DNA from: Dendrophyllia cribrosa
Lineage: Eukaryota; Cnidaria; Anthozoa; Scleractinia; Dendrophylliidae
Direction of reading: 5' to 3'
NCBI GenBank assembly: GCA_024195265.1
Contig: JAJLRJ010000005.1
Coordinates: forward strand, 16,106,536 to 16,170,535
Length of the DNA: 64,000 nt
Shown here: positions 22,746-35,135 of the stretch, piece after piece
Numbering within the stretch: the stretch's first letter is position 1
How the letters are laid out: the number at the start of each line of letters is the position of its first letter
Notes under the pieces: generated by a model
Told to the model about the DNA's origin: nothing
The model's input: only the letters and a program-made list of their open reading frames with translations
Databases searched by the model: none
Program-made: the position numbers and the translations under genes

Positions 22746-24180
22746 GTATCTGCCAAAGCATTGATAACATTGAATAATTCATATAACAATTAAAAAGACT
22801 AAAACTAAGCACCCATCAAAACAACTCAACGGAAATAAGAGACATTGATATGTTTTCCTCAGGGATACGGACAAAGATATGAGCGATATTGTAATACTGT
22901 AATATTGTAAAAATATTAAACCAATAAGTTTCATCCCTGACTAAAACATGGATACAAGAACCTGAAACCACGTTTGACTGAACGAACAAAATTACACGGA
23001 ACGGCATTTGCATCAAGAAGGAAAAAACTGTTCTCGTACGTAAGTGTTTTCTCGTTTAACTACTTATCACTAGTTTTCTACAAACATTTGTCAACCGGAA
23101 CTCCTTCAGCTGTATCTTATTCGGAAAATGACAGAATTTTGTAACGTACGGAGGGAAAAACCCAAAGTGAGACTTACCTTAGCTTCCCCAATTTTAAACC
23201 TAGCCCTTTTAATGGCCCCATTTTTTAAGCCACAATACCAAAAATCCAGTCCCATTTTGAGACCAGGCGAAACATACGCATTTTTAGACTGCAAAATGGC
23301 TTAAACCAAACCCATTTGAGCAGTACATACCTGTACAGAGCTGACGGGCTCGCGGTCAAAGATAATAAATAAATCTACTGTAACGTACAGTATGTGTTAC
23401 CCTGTTACTTTTTGCTAAAAACTGATCCAACTCAACCGGAACATTACTGATTTCCTTTGTTACCTCTTTGAACTTGAACAAAAGAACTCATTCGAGCACC
23501 TGCCCCTCTTTTAAATTAGTTTTTATTGAGTTTTGAGAAAAAGTTAATACACTTATATATTCTAGGTATTTTAAGGCTCAGAAATGAATACAGAACTGCA
23601 TTTTTACATCACAACCCATCTCTGTGCCATGACAGAATAGCTGATTGCAACCAATTTGGATTTCAACACTGAAATTGTGACATATAATAGTTTCGATTTG
23701 CGTAATTCAGAACATGCTTCGTAGATGCTACAAGAAAGTAACTCGAACGATTTGAATTTCATATCATGCTTAGAAAAGTTCACTTTGTTTCAATTGTTGT
23801 TCGCATTTCAACATCTAACAGAGCCTAGTCTCTATCTGGCAAAAGTTTCCGACTGAAGAATTATCGATTCTTATCTACTAATTCAAAACTTGTACTGCAG
23901 ACTTATTCAATTCTCAGAGACGCCTAGATTAGCAGCAGCCTTAGCAAAACGGTTCATGTGAGCATGCACATTTGTTTATACATGTCATTCGTGCGCATGA
24001 GTTCAGTTTTCAGTTACGAGCGAAAGTAATTCATATTCGACCATATTTCTGCTTAGCCGCTTTTTATACAAGGCGATTTTTATATCAACACTGCGAACAA
24101 AAAAACAGTGCATAACATGAATAGTTCAAAGCATTGGTGGATAGCACAGTGGAATCTCTACTTTGGGAGACTTCTCCTGG

Positions 24181-24327
24181 GGCCGGATTCACGAAACCCT
24201 CCTAAGTTAAGACATATCCTAAGTATTGTTTCTTAACAATAGGCTATTGTCATTCCAACAATAGGCTATTGTTAAGAAACAATACTTAGGATATGTCTTA
24301 ACTTAAGAGGGCTTCGTGAATCCGGCC
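24181..24327. mobile_element. 147-bp palindromic MITE
   Basis: GGCCGGATTCACGAA at the left and its complement at the right; the arms are about 70 bp and nearly complementary. CCTGG flanks both sides (24176-24180, 24328-24332), a likely 5-bp duplication. It sits inside a minisatellite unit. Confidence 0.8.
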
Positions 24328-25180
24328 CCTGGTCCCGACCGGCAAAACCCTCATATAATCTTTAATTTGTAATTATCACCACTATTAAAGGGACACCTCT
24401 ATTAAGAGAACACTTCTCCTGGTCCAAACTGGCAAAACCCTCATACAATCTTAGGTTTGTAATTATCACCTTTATTAAAGGGACACCTCCCGATCTATTA
24501 AGAGAACACTTCTCCCGGTCCCGACCGACAAAATCCTCATAAAATCTTAGGTTTGTAATTATCACCTCTATTAAAGGGACACCTCTATTAAGAGAACACT
24601 TTTCCTGGTCCCGACCGGCAAAATCCTCATAAAATCTTAGGTTTGTAATTATCACCTCTATTAAAGGGACACCTCTATTAAGAGAACACTTCTCCTGGTC
24701 CCGACCGACAAAATCCTCATAAAATCTTAGGTTTGTAATTATCACCTCTATTAAAGGGACACCTCTATTAAGAGAACACTTCTCCTGGTCCCGACCGACA
24801 AAATCCTCATAAAATCTTAGGTTTGTAATTATCACCTCTATTAAAGGGACACCTCTATTAAGAGAACACTTTTCCTGGTCCCGACCGGCAAAATCCTCAT
24901 ATAATCTTATGTTTGTAATTATCACTGTGCTCTATTAAAGGGATACCTCTATTAAGAGAACACTTTTCCTGGTCCCGACCGACAAAATCCTCATATAATC
25001 TTATGTTTGTAATTGTCACTGTGCTCTATTAAAGGGATACCTCTATTAAGAGAACACTTTTCCTGGTCCCGACCGCCAAAATCCTCGTATAATCTTAGGT
25101 TTGTAATTATCGCCACTGTTAAAGGGACACCTCTATTAAGCAGACATAATCTATTGAAAGAACACATTTCCTGGTTCCGA
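24328..25180. repeat. 90-bp minisatellite, about nine copies
   Basis: The unit contains CTATTAAGAGAACACTTCTC, TGGTCCCGACCG and TTAGGTTTGTAATTATCACC. Because 90 is divisible by three, the minus strand stays open for 187 codons (24362-24925) as a 30-residue repeat. I see no signal peptide or known domain and treat that frame as a by-product. Confidence 0.9.
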
Positions 25181-25263
25181 TGGTGTAGATTTTAGTGTAT
25201 ATCTCGTTTTTAAGAATAAATACAAATACTGACACATGTTTATGCAAACAATCCCATTCATGA

Positions 25264-25832
25264 TTTATTTTTTTCAATAAATACCGACTAAAGCGGCCTT
25301 AATACAAAGCTGATGTAAAATTTAACATTCGTATCGTTGTCTTTTAAAATCGTTCAATAAATAAACATCACTGTTATGGATTGAATACATACACTTTTGG
25401 GTGACTTCTCAACAAAAATGACAAGCATTACAAAAGTAGTATTTTCTACAAGGTTACCAGACCTCAGTGATAAATAAATCTGCTTATTTCTATCTGTCTT
25501 TTGCATGTTTCTAGAAAAAGAAACAACGGTATCATTTCTTTTCAAAGGAAAGATAAACAGATTATTGCTCAAGAAATTGAGAATAAATAAATAAATAAAT
25601 AATACGAATAAAACTGTCCATGACAATACAAATAGATGTCAGTAATAATTAAATAATTGTTGTATTTCATCTTCCTTTCTTTAATGTTAGTTTAACTATC
25701 TCAATCGTTTCCTTGGATTTCTATGTTCATTTTTTTTTAAATAAAGAGTACATTGCGCTTAATGTTCTTATCTTCGTATAAAACAATAATTTAATATTAG
25801 GTTTAGATTTCTGCCAACGATGTGAGTTTTTC
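25264..25832 (-). promoter_or_regulatory. Likely 3' UTR of copy 4, AU-rich, with poly(A) signal
   Basis: AATAAA on the transcribed strand at 25264-25269, 564 nt after the stop. Overlapping ATTTA on the minus strand at about 25469-25481 and 25583-25602. Confidence 0.55.
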
Positions 25833-26838
25833 TCAAGGATCGTAAACAAATGCCACAGGAAGTTCCACCAAACTCCATTTCCAAACAGTTTGTCCTGTTC
25901 TGACGTCACATCTCTGCACCAGTCCCCTGTGGTAATATAACACTGAACGGCAGTAATGCGCACAATCCGGACACACAGCTTTGGTAAGGAACCGAGGGAC
26001 ACGATCTGGGTTATCGTCTTGGGCCCAGCTCCAGGGGCATTTTGAGGTGCCTGTCATTTGTGCGGTGACGTCACGACTAACTCGGCGGGGAATTCCCTGA
26101 GCTGTCTGCGATGCTGCAAAAGGCTTCTCGACAAACAAGAAATTTCTTCGGAGGCGTTTAAGTGTCTTTTGAGGTTTTTGACGAACGTCAGGGCAGGAAA
26201 TTTGAAGCGACAAAGAAATGGCGCTGACAAATACAGCAACTACAAAGAGCTGAAAAAGAAAAACAATATGGATTGGTGAGAATGCATATAACCTGACAGA
26301 GAAATCGTACGTGTCATTTTTAAAGGAAGTTCTCAATGGGGCGGTGACTTTCACGTTTAACGGTTAAAATTTTGGCCTTCAATTGTTTTACGGCTAGCGG
26401 TTAATTGGCTTTTCGTTACGGTTAACAGAAATCTTAAAAATTAATTTCCATGGTTTCGTAAAGTTAAAAACTAATTTCCATTGTTTTAAAAAGTTAAAAA
26501 TTAATTGCCACTGTTTTAAAACACATTTAAAGTCTAAGAACAAGACACAAACTCACATGACAACATAACAACATAACAGTCTTAACAAGAGATGGCAAAT
26601 GACAAATCGTGGCTAGAATTTTGTTTTATGGTTCACATTTTTTACGTCTAACGGTTAAATTTTTCAATTTTTCGCCTCACGACTAAATTTTGGGCCGTTT
26701 TACGGCTAACGGTTAACCCCTTAAAGGGATAATCTCATCAATGTTTAGTTTCACTTTGAAAAGCCAAAAAACGTTCTTTGTGCCACAGTTTGTGTTAAAG
26801 GTTTACTGAACACTTACCTTTTTACAAGACAGGTTCAT
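25833..26838 (-). CDS. IL-17-like secreted protein, copy 4
   Basis: Exon 1 is 26818-26838 (MNLSCKK, donor GTAAGT); exon 2 is 25833-26249 (acceptor TTCTTTTTCAG); the intron is 568 bp in phase 0. The product is 145 residues. The signal-peptide core is LFVVAVFVSAISLSLQ, followed by the conserved ISCPD, the basic RLRR stretch, CPWSWAQDDNPDRVPRF, VCPDCAHYC and LPVAFVYDP. Small differences include QTAQ for QSAQ and QMTG for QMPG. Exon 2 is far more alike between copies than intron or flanks, which suggests selection or gene conversion on the coding part. Confidence 0.8.
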
Positions 26839-26896
26839 TTTTAATCTTCAGGTCACTCTTGTTGTAACACGATGAAAGCTTAACTCATCATCTCAG

Positions 26897-26904
26897 CTTT
26901 TATA
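26897..26904 (-). promoter_or_regulatory. TATA box of copy 4
   Basis: TATAAAAG on the minus strand, 59 bp before the ATG. Confidence 0.6.
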
Positions 26905-27269
26905 TCTTTTTTATTTCCTCTCGTGTAATTTCACTTAGTTAAAGCGCAACATGTTTACACCTGGAAATCGGGATTTTTTTGGTTTTCCCCTTCGTTTATA
27001 AACATGATTTAAGTATTTTCTCATCTTTCTGTACGTCTTACAACTTTTTTTTAATCCAGTATATCCAAATGTTTGTACTGTTAATGTCTAAATGGCAGTT
27101 TTATAAAAACTTAAATGGCGATGAAGTATATAAACATTTTTTATAATAATCTTGTATATATATGCCTGGTTTCAGTCAATCATAACTGCAGAAAACCTGA
27201 CACATTTGATATTGTTTGCGCGTAAAATGATTCTCTTAAAAATCGCGGATACAGAATTATTTCTTTCAA

Positions 27270-27277
27270 ATGCAAAT
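27270..27277. promoter_or_regulatory. Octamer ATGCAAAT, unit D
   Basis: Perfect octamer 432 bp upstream of the copy 4 ATG. Confidence 0.4.
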
Positions 27278-29210
27278 TGCAAACTTAAGTACTTTGCGTA
27301 GAGACAACGCCTTGGAATAGTGTTAAAATATATATTTTAAGTGATCTTTTTAAAGTACTTGTCATCGGTCGAACGGGTTTGTAGCCAGTCATCTTTGTGA
27401 TCGTTAGTTTTCATTAAAATAAACAATATCTTTAGAAAAACACATTCCGAAGCCTTCAGCTCACGGGTTTAATTTATCATAGTTAGCTTTCGATGGTTAT
27501 TTAGCTAACGAAGTCTATGAATATTTACAACGAATGATATAAACGTGTAAGATTTTACATAAATTCATGCAACTAAATAGACATGCACCACAGATCTCGA
27601 ATGCTTGCCTAACAGGAAGTACGTAAGTGGTCTGGGAAAGTGAAGGAAAAGTGCCAATTTGTATGGCGATAGCTACCGATTGTTGTCAACTGCGATATAC
27701 CATGTCAACACTTGCAAAACTTTGTGTGAACTCGGGAAGTAGGAGGTGGTGTGTATGTGCAAGATAAACGTGTATTCAAACAAAAATGTATTTATTCTCT
27801 AACGTTGCGACTATAACATTTATAAAATTTTTAAACTGGCAACAATATAAGACTGAAATAGTCAGTGCTATTAATAACTCAAAGAACTACACTGAAGATA
27901 ATATTTGTTTTTGTTTTTCCGGAGACGTATTAACTGACTGCTGACGTCAATCTGCCAAAGCATTGATAACATTCAAAAGTTGTATAAAAATTAAAAAGAC
28001 TTAAACGCAGCCATAAAAACAACTCAACGGAAATAAGACATTGATATGTTTTTTTTCAGGGACACGGACAAAGATATGAACGATATTGCAATACTCAGTA
28101 ATATCGTAAAAATATTCCACCAATAAGTTTTATCCTTGACTGAAACATGGATACAAGAACCTGAAACCACGGGTGACTGAACGAAAAAAGTTACACGGAA
28201 CGGCATTTGCATCAAGAAGGAAAAACTATTCTCGTGCGTAAGTGTTTTCTCGTTTAACTACTTATCACTAGTTTTTTACAAACATTTGTCAACCAGAACT
28301 CCTTCAGCTGCATCTAATTCGGTAAATGACAGAATTTTGTAACTTACGGAGGGAAAAACCCAAAGTGAGACTTGACCTTAGATTTCCCAATTTTAAACCG
28401 TAGCCGTTAAAATGGCCCCATTTTTAAAGCCAAAATACTAAAAATCCAGTCTCATTTTGAGACCAGAAAGCGAAACATACGCATTTTTAGACTGCAAAAT
28501 GGCTTAAAACCAAACCCATTTGAGCAGTACATACCTGTACAGAGCTGACGGGCTCGCGGTCAAAGCTAATAAATAAATCTACTGTAACATACAGTATGTG
28601 TTACCCTGTTACTTTTTTGCTAAAAACTGATCCAACTCAACCGGAACATTACTGATTTCCTTTGTTACTTGTTTGAACTTGAACAAAAGAACTCATTCGA
28701 GCACCGGCTCCTCTTTTAAATTAGTTTTTTTGAGTTTTGAGGAAAAGTAAATACGCTTATTCTAGGTATTTTAAGGCTCAGAAATGAATACAGAGCTACA
28801 TTTTTACATGACAACCAGTCTCTGTACCAAGACAGAATAGCTGATTGGAACCAATGGGGAATTCAACCCTGAAATTGCGACATATGATAGTTTCGCTACA
28901 ATTAAGAATTTGCGTTAATTCAGAACATGAAGTTCCGACTGAAGAGTTATCGATTCTTATCAACTAATCCAAAACTTGTACTGCAGGCTTATTCAATTCG
29001 CAGAGACGCGTACGTTGATAGCAGCAGTAGCAATAGTTCATGGGAGCATGCGCAAGTGTTTATACATGTAATTTGTGCGCATGCGTTTTCAGTTATGAGA
29101 AAAAATAACTGATGTTTATGCTAAGTCGCCCTTGTGCGTTTTTCACACAGGGCGATTTTTCTATCAACACTGCGATAAAAAACAGTGTATAACATGAATA
29201 ATTCAAAGAA
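27278..29210. other. Upstream part of unit D
   Basis: Noncoding and closely parallel to unit C, but without the MITE at 22396-22639. No gene is seen. Confidence 0.55.
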
Positions 29211-29790
29211 TTGGTGGATAATACAGGAATCTCTACTTTGGAACACTTCTCCTGGTCCCGATCGGCAAAACCCTCATATAATCTTAAGTTTGTAGTTATC
29301 ACCACAATAAACGAACGCCTCTTTTAAGGGGACACTTCGCCTGATCCCGATCGGCAAAACCCTCATATAATCTTAAGTTTGTAGTTATCAACACTATAAA
29401 AGGACACCTCTATTAAGGGTACACATTCCTCCGACCGGCAAAACCCTCATATAATCTTAAGTTTGTAGTTATCAACACTATAAAAGGACACCTCTATTAA
29501 GGGTACACATTCCTCCGACCGGCAAAACCCTCACATAATCTTAAGTTTGTAATTATCACCACTTTAAAGGGACACCTCCATAAAGGGCACACACCCCTCC
29601 GACCGGCAAAACCCTCATATAATCTTAAGATTGTCATTATCGCCACTATTCAAGGGACACCTCTACTAAGGGGACACTTCTCCTGGTCCCGGCCGGCAGC
29701 ACTCTAGTATAATCTTTGTAATTATCACTTCTATTAATAAAAGGGACACCACTTTTTCTGGTTCCGATGGTGTCCCTTAAATGGATTTTC
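29211..29790. repeat. 90-bp minisatellite, D/E border
   Basis: About five diverged copies with CCGACCGGCAAAACCCTCA and CTTAAGTTTGTAGTTATC. It is at the same border position as the arrays at 19.3 and 24.3 kb. Confidence 0.85.
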
Positions 29791-29858
29791 CACTGCTTAT
29801 CTCGTTTTTAATAATAAATACAAATACTGACACATGTTAATGCACTGGCATTCATTCA

Positions 29859-30425
29859 TTTATTTTTTTCAATAAATACCGAATGAAGCGGTTTAATACA
29901 AAGCTCCTTCGTATCGTTGTCTTTTAAAATCGTTCAATAAATAAACATCACTCAGTTATGGAATGAATACATACACTTTTGGGTGGCTTATCAACAGAAA
30001 TGACAAGCATTACAAAACATTATTTTCTGCAAGGTTGCCAGACCTCAGTGATAATAAAATCTGCTTATTTCTTTCTGTTTTTTGCATGTTTCTAGAAAAA
30101 GAAACAACGGTATAATTTCTTTCCAAAGGAAAGATATACAGATTGTTGCTCAAGAAATTGAGAATAAAGAAAAAAAATAAATATCATACATTGTACAAAT
30201 AAAACTGTCTATGACAAATACAAAAAGCTGTCAGTTATAATTAAATAATTGATATATTTCATCTTCCTTTCTTTAATGTTAGTTTAACTATCTCAATCAT
30301 TTCTTTGGATTCCTATGTTCTAAGCTTTTTTTTCATAACGTTACATTGTGCTTAATGTTCTTATCTTCGTATAGAACAATAATTTAATATTAGGTTTAGA
30401 TTTCTGCCAACGATGTGCGTTTTTC
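29859..30425 (-). promoter_or_regulatory. Likely 3' UTR of copy 5 with poly(A) signal
   Basis: AATAAA on the transcribed strand at 29859-29864, 562 nt after the stop. The ATTTA clusters of the other copies are weaker here (about 30050 and 30163-30185). Confidence 0.5.
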
Positions 30426-31561
30426 TCAAGGATCGTAAACAAATGCCACAGGAAGTTCCACCAAACTCCATTTCCAAACAGTTTGTCCTGTCCTGACGTC
30501 ACATCTCTTTACCAGTCCCCTGTGGTAATATAACACTGAACGGCAGTAATGCGCACAATCAGGACACACAGCTTTGGTCAGGAACCGAGGGACACGATTT
30601 GGGTTATCATCTTGGGCCCAGCTCCAGGGGCACTTTGAGGTGCCTGGCATTTGTACGGTGACGTCACGACTAACTCGGCGGGGAATTCCCTGAGCTGACT
30701 GCGATGCTGCAAAAGGCTTCTCGACAAACAAGAAATTTCTTCGGAGGCGTTTGAGCGTCTTTTGAGGTTTTTGACGAATGTCGGGGCAGGAAATTTGAAG
30801 CGACAAAGAAATGACGCTGATAAATACGGCAACTGCAAAAAGCTGAAATTATAACAAAATGGATTGGTGAGAATGCATATAACCTGACAGAGAAATTGTA
30901 CGTGTCACTCAGTTAAAGGAGGTTGTCAATGTGGTGGAGGCTTATACGGTTAACGATTAAAATTTTGGCCTTTTTACGGCTAACGGTTAATTTCTTCCGG
31001 TTACGATTAACAGAAAACTTAAAAAATTAATTTCCATTGTTTTAAAAAGTTAAAAATTAATTTGACACAAGGTTTGTTAATTTATATTTTAAAATTTCAT
31101 TCCCATTGTTGTAAAACACATTTAAGGTCTTTTATGTGAATGTGTGTCTTGTCCCAGAATGGTCTTTTACAAGACACAAATTCGCATAACAACATAGTTT
31201 TGACAAGAGATGGCAAATGACAAATCGTGGCTAGGATTTTTTTACGGTTATTAACATTTTTTAAATCTAACGGATAAAATTTTTCAAGTTTTCGCCTCAC
31301 GACTAAATTTTGGGCCGTTTCACGGCTAACGGTTAACCCCATTGAGACCCTCTTTAAGGGATAATTTCGTCAATGTTTAGTTTGATTTACTCTTAAAAGC
31401 CAAAAACAGTATTTGTGCCAATTAAAACCAAAATATATTGCTCCCTCTAAACATCACGGAGAAAGAGGTAGTTGCCGAGTGCCACAGTTTGTGTTAAAGA
31501 TGTCAGAATTACATGTACTAAAGGTTTACTGAACACTTACCTTTTCATAAGACAGGTTCAT
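30426..31561 (-). CDS. IL-17-like secreted protein, copy 5
   Basis: Exon 1 is 31541-31561 (MNLSYEK, donor GTAAGT); exon 2 is 30426-30842; the intron is 698 bp, the longest of the set. The product is 145 residues with the full set of features: signal peptide split by the phase-0 intron, RLRR, six cysteines after the signal peptide and LPVAFVYDP. It differs from copy 3 at DNPNR for DNPDR, CPDC for CLGC and VKRC for VQRC. It is the first gene of the array in transcription order. Confidence 0.8.
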
Positions 31562-31634
31562 TTTCAATCTTCAGGTTACTTTTTGTTGTAATAATGTTCT
31601 CAAGACACGATGAAAGCTTAACTCATCATCTCAT

Positions 31635-31642
31635 CTTTTATA
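31635..31642 (-). promoter_or_regulatory. TATA box of copy 5
   Basis: TATAAAAG on the minus strand, 74 bp before the ATG. Confidence 0.6.
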
Positions 31643-32079
31643 TCTTTTTATTTCCTCTTTTATTTCCTTTTCGGTCTTTTTCGGTTTTCCCCTTCGTTTA
31701 TAAACATGATTTAAGTACTTTTTTTATATTTCCGTACGTCTTACAACTTTTGCCGGTTAAAGTGATTTTCCATTTGCACAACGCGTTGCAAGAGCAATTT
31801 GCCGGAATGGAAATTAAACGAAGTTAAAGTTACTTTTTTCTCGATAGTGCAACGTTCATATCTTTATGATTTTTTTAACCCAGTATATCCAAATGTTTGT
31901 ACTGTTAATGACTGAATGGCAGTTAAAACGGCGAATGAAGCTATATAAACATTTATAATAATCTTGTATGTGCCTGGTTTCAGTCAATCGGAACTGTAGA
32001 AAACCTGACACATTTGATATTGTTTGCGCGTAAAATTATTCTCTAAAAAACCGCGGATACAGAATTATATTTCTTTCAA

Positions 32080-32087
32080 ATGCAAAT
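32080..32087. promoter_or_regulatory. Octamer ATGCAAAT, unit E
   Basis: Perfect octamer 519 bp upstream of the copy 5 ATG. Confidence 0.4.
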
Positions 32088-33185
32088 TGCAAACTTTGAA
32101 TACTTTGCGTAGAGACAACGCCTTGGAATAGTGCTAAAAATATATTTTAAGTGACATTTTAAACTGAAGTAATTGTCATCGGTCTAATGGGTTTGTAGCC
32201 AATCATCTCTATAATCGTTGGTTTTCATTAAAATAAACGCTATATCTTTATATTAGAAAAACACATTCCGAAGCCTTTAGCTCATGGGTTTGATTTGCTT
32301 TCGATAGTTATTTGTCTAACGAAGTCTATGAATAATTACAACGAATGATATCAACGTGTAAGATTTTACGTAAATTCATACAACTAACTGGACATGCACC
32401 ACAGATCTCGAATGCTTGCCTAACAGGAAGTACGTAAGTGGTCCGGGAAAGTGAAGAAAAAGTGCCAATTTACATGGCGATAGCTACCGACTGTTGTTAA
32501 CTGCGATATACCATGACAAAACTTGCAAAACTTTGTGTGAAATCGGGAAGTAGGAGGTGGTGTGTGCAAGATAAGCGTGTATTCAAACAAAAAAGTGTTT
32601 ATTTCCTAACGTTTATAAAATTTTAAAACTGGCAACAATATACGACTGAAATAGTCAGTGCTATTAATAACTCAAAGAACTACACTGAAGATAATATTTG
32701 TTTGTTTGTTTGTTTTTTTCCGGAGACGTATTAACTGACTGCTGACGTCAATCTGCCAAAGCATTGAAAACATTCAAAAGTTGTATAAAAATTAAAAAGA
32801 CTAACACTAAGCACCCATAAAAACAACTCAACGGAACTAAGAAACTGATATGTTTTCCTCAGGGACACGGACAAAGATATGAGCGATATTGTAATTCTGT
32901 AATATTGTAAAAATATTCCACCAATAAGTTTCATCCTCGACTGAAACATGGATACAAGAACCTGAAACCACGGGTGACTGAACGAACAAAATTACACGGA
33001 ACGGTATTTGCATCAAGAAGGAAAAACTGCTCTCGTACGTAAGTGTTTTCTCGTTTAACTACTTATCACTAGTTTTCTACAAACATTTGTCAACCGGAAC
33101 TCCTTCAAATTGACAGAATTTTGTATAGTACGGAAGGAACAACCCAAAGCTAGACTTTCCTTAGCTTTCCCAATTTTACACCTGA
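32088..33185. other. Upstream part of unit E, end of the array
   Basis: Noncoding and parallel to units C and D until about 33.18 kb, where a MITE interrupts it. No minisatellite follows. Confidence 0.5.
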
Positions 33186-33350
33186 CCCCGGTTGTTCAAA
33201 AGGTGGATAGCGCTATCCACCTTTTGAACAACTGGGGGGGTAGGTGAATCACTATCCAGTGGATAAGCATTAACAAAGCCAATCGTGTTATCCATTGGAT
33301 AGTGATTTATCCGGTGGATAGCGCTATCTATCTTTTGAAAAATCGGGGCC
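33186..33350. mobile_element. MITE with GTTGTTCAAAAGGTGGATAG ends
   Basis: The left part is itself palindromic around GGATAGCGCTATCC. The rest repeats TCACTATCCAGTGGATAA in both directions and ends TTTTGAAAAATCGGGG. Noncoding. Confidence 0.7.
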
Positions 33351-34280
33351 AGGCCGTTAAAATGGCCCTCTTTTTCAATACCAAAAATCCAGACCGATTT
33401 TCAGACCAGAAAGCATAAAATGCTTTTAGACCCTTTTCAATTGTCCTCAAGTATCTCTTCTGTGTTAAGGCAGTGTAATGTATTCACATCCATGAAGCAA
33501 AGTTCTACCGCAAATCCTCTATTAAGCCTCCCCCCCCCCCCCCCCCACCTCCTTAGGACCAAGAAATTTATCAAGCCCCCTCCCCTTTCTTCACAACCAA
33601 AACAGCCTGTTTCATAAAATCAACTTCTTGTTTGCAATTATTCAAAAGGAGGAAGACGATGCTAAAATAACCTAGAATGTGAGAAGACAACTTGGTTCAG
33701 ATGTCAATGAAAACTGGGGAGGGGTGGTCTCAACTTTCCCTTGCTCCTCCGGACTATAAATCATGTGCCATTAGAAGAGGAGGGTTTGATGTAGAGGGTC
33801 TCCTAATTATAACAATTCAGATAACTACAGAGAAGCTTCAAAACCCGAATAGGTAATTTCAAATACTGTCATCTTTTTTATCCTTTCTATAAGGTAGTGG
33901 GATTTTTTGGGCAACTGGGAATTGGATTTTGGCAAAAGTTTGGCATGGGAAATAGGATTTCTCCCTCCCCCATTTCAGGACCCAAGCCTGTAAATTTTAT
34001 CAAAGATACCATGTTTTTGACAAACACATTGTATGCCATCAGGGGCGTAGCTACCTGTACGCACTAAGCACGTGCGTACCTGAAAAAGTAGAAAAAATAA
34101 GTAAAAATGAATAAAAGAGTACGACCTAGTTGAAAATTTATGTGAAGATTTGGTGATTGTGCGTACCTCTTGAAAATGTCCTGTCTACGCCCATGCTGAT
34201 GACTACTTAACTCAATTTGTCTGTAAATTGCTTATTGCTGCTGTTATCATTGATAACAATATTATCTGCATGAGGTACCA
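33351..34280. other. Gene-free stretch with poly-C tract
   Basis: A C-rich tract lies near 33530-33546. A candidate small hAT-like element (ends CAGGGGCGTAG and CTACGCCCATG) spans about 34040-34195, but I see no 8-bp target duplication. Confidence 0.45.
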
Positions 34281-35135
34281 AAGAAAAAAGGTAAAATCCC
34301 TGCAAGTAATTTAAACTTTTTTATCCTCTCCATCATCCTCTCGACATGAATCCTAACTTTGGCAAGTCTACAAGACATTTCTACTTCTTTCATGCTCAGC
34401 TGTTTCTTGCCTTTGTGAAGCTTGGGATTGCAAGCCTGGCACCCCTCGAAGCCAGCTCCTCCTCAATTAAAAATCCTCTACCTGCTGGAACCAGCTCTCC
34501 ATATTCTAGCAGATCCAAAAATCTTGATTGTTGAGTTATCAGCTTATGAGAAGCTCTTCCCCCAAAGGCATTTGAGAAAAAAGAAATAGCACCACTCGGG
34601 GTAATACCAACTAATATTTTTAGGGTGTTATGATGCCTGTAACTTGACCACGCAAGAGCTCGTAGTGTCGGGTTACATGCCCTTTCACAAAATATTTCGG
34701 TACAATCAATGATTATCCTGCAATTTGAATAACGTGGTTTAAATAATGATGGTAAAGTACAAGAGTCTTCTACTTTTGAGGGCCATCGAACTTGAAAAGA
34801 TAACCTAATCTAGAAACTACTGAGACATTAAATCTGTATGCTAAATCTTGATTAAGGAGGGCAAGCCTTAGTTTCATCAAAATTAAAAAATGCTACCTTT
34901 GGACAACACAGTTGAACATGGCAACACTGATATACAAAAATTTAATGCCCAGGTGAGGGTTGCGTAGTCAGAAAAGCCTGTAATTTTTTTTTGTGGTGTT
35001 TACATGTTCAAGGAAATGTTCATTAAATTTAACACTTTTCAGCTCTCTTTTAGTTTGCTGTTCTCTTGAAGGCATGCTGATCTCATCATAGAGCATTTTG
35101 ATCTCCTTTTCCAGCTTCATGTACTTTTTTTGCCC
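34281..35135 (-). pseudogene. Harbinger-type DDE_Tnp_4 transposase relic
   Basis: Minus-strand translation gives LRLALLNQDLAYRFNVS, then IIIDCTEIFCERACNPTLRA, ITPSGAISFFSNAFGGRAS and GRGFLIEEELASRGARLAIP, followed after a one-base frameshift by VRIHVERMMERIK. This is the order of the DDE_Tnp_4 nuclease domain (PIF/Harbinger, ISL2EU-like): first D in the IDCTE block, a GAISF stretch, then the second D position. That position reads G-RGFLIEEE, with G where the usual D of the DRGF block should stand. Stops and frameshifts are present, so the copy is dead. An upstream helical stretch with MKLEKEIKMLYDEISMP belongs to the same relic. Confidence 0.75.

Larger units (their letters stand above)
21768..24140. 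other. Upstream part of unit C
   Basis: Noncoding sequence shared with units D (27.3-29.2 kb) and E (32.1-33.2 kb), including the GATACAAGAACCTGAAACCA block near 22951. Its small minus-strand frames shift between units, so I do not call a gene. Confidence 0.55.

Noticed and set aside
22816..23016. Minus-strand small protein repeated in units C, D and E
   Set aside because: Frames shift between units and no coding signature is visible; conservation is from recent duplication.
24362..24925. 187-codon minus-strand frame of a 30-residue repeat
   Set aside because: It is the 90-bp minisatellite read in one frame; no start context, signal or domain, and diverged copies at 19.3 and 29.5 kb do not keep the frame.
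34040..34195. hAT MITE with CAGGGGCGTAG ends
   Set aside because: The ends fit, but I could not find an 8-bp target duplication, so it is only noted.
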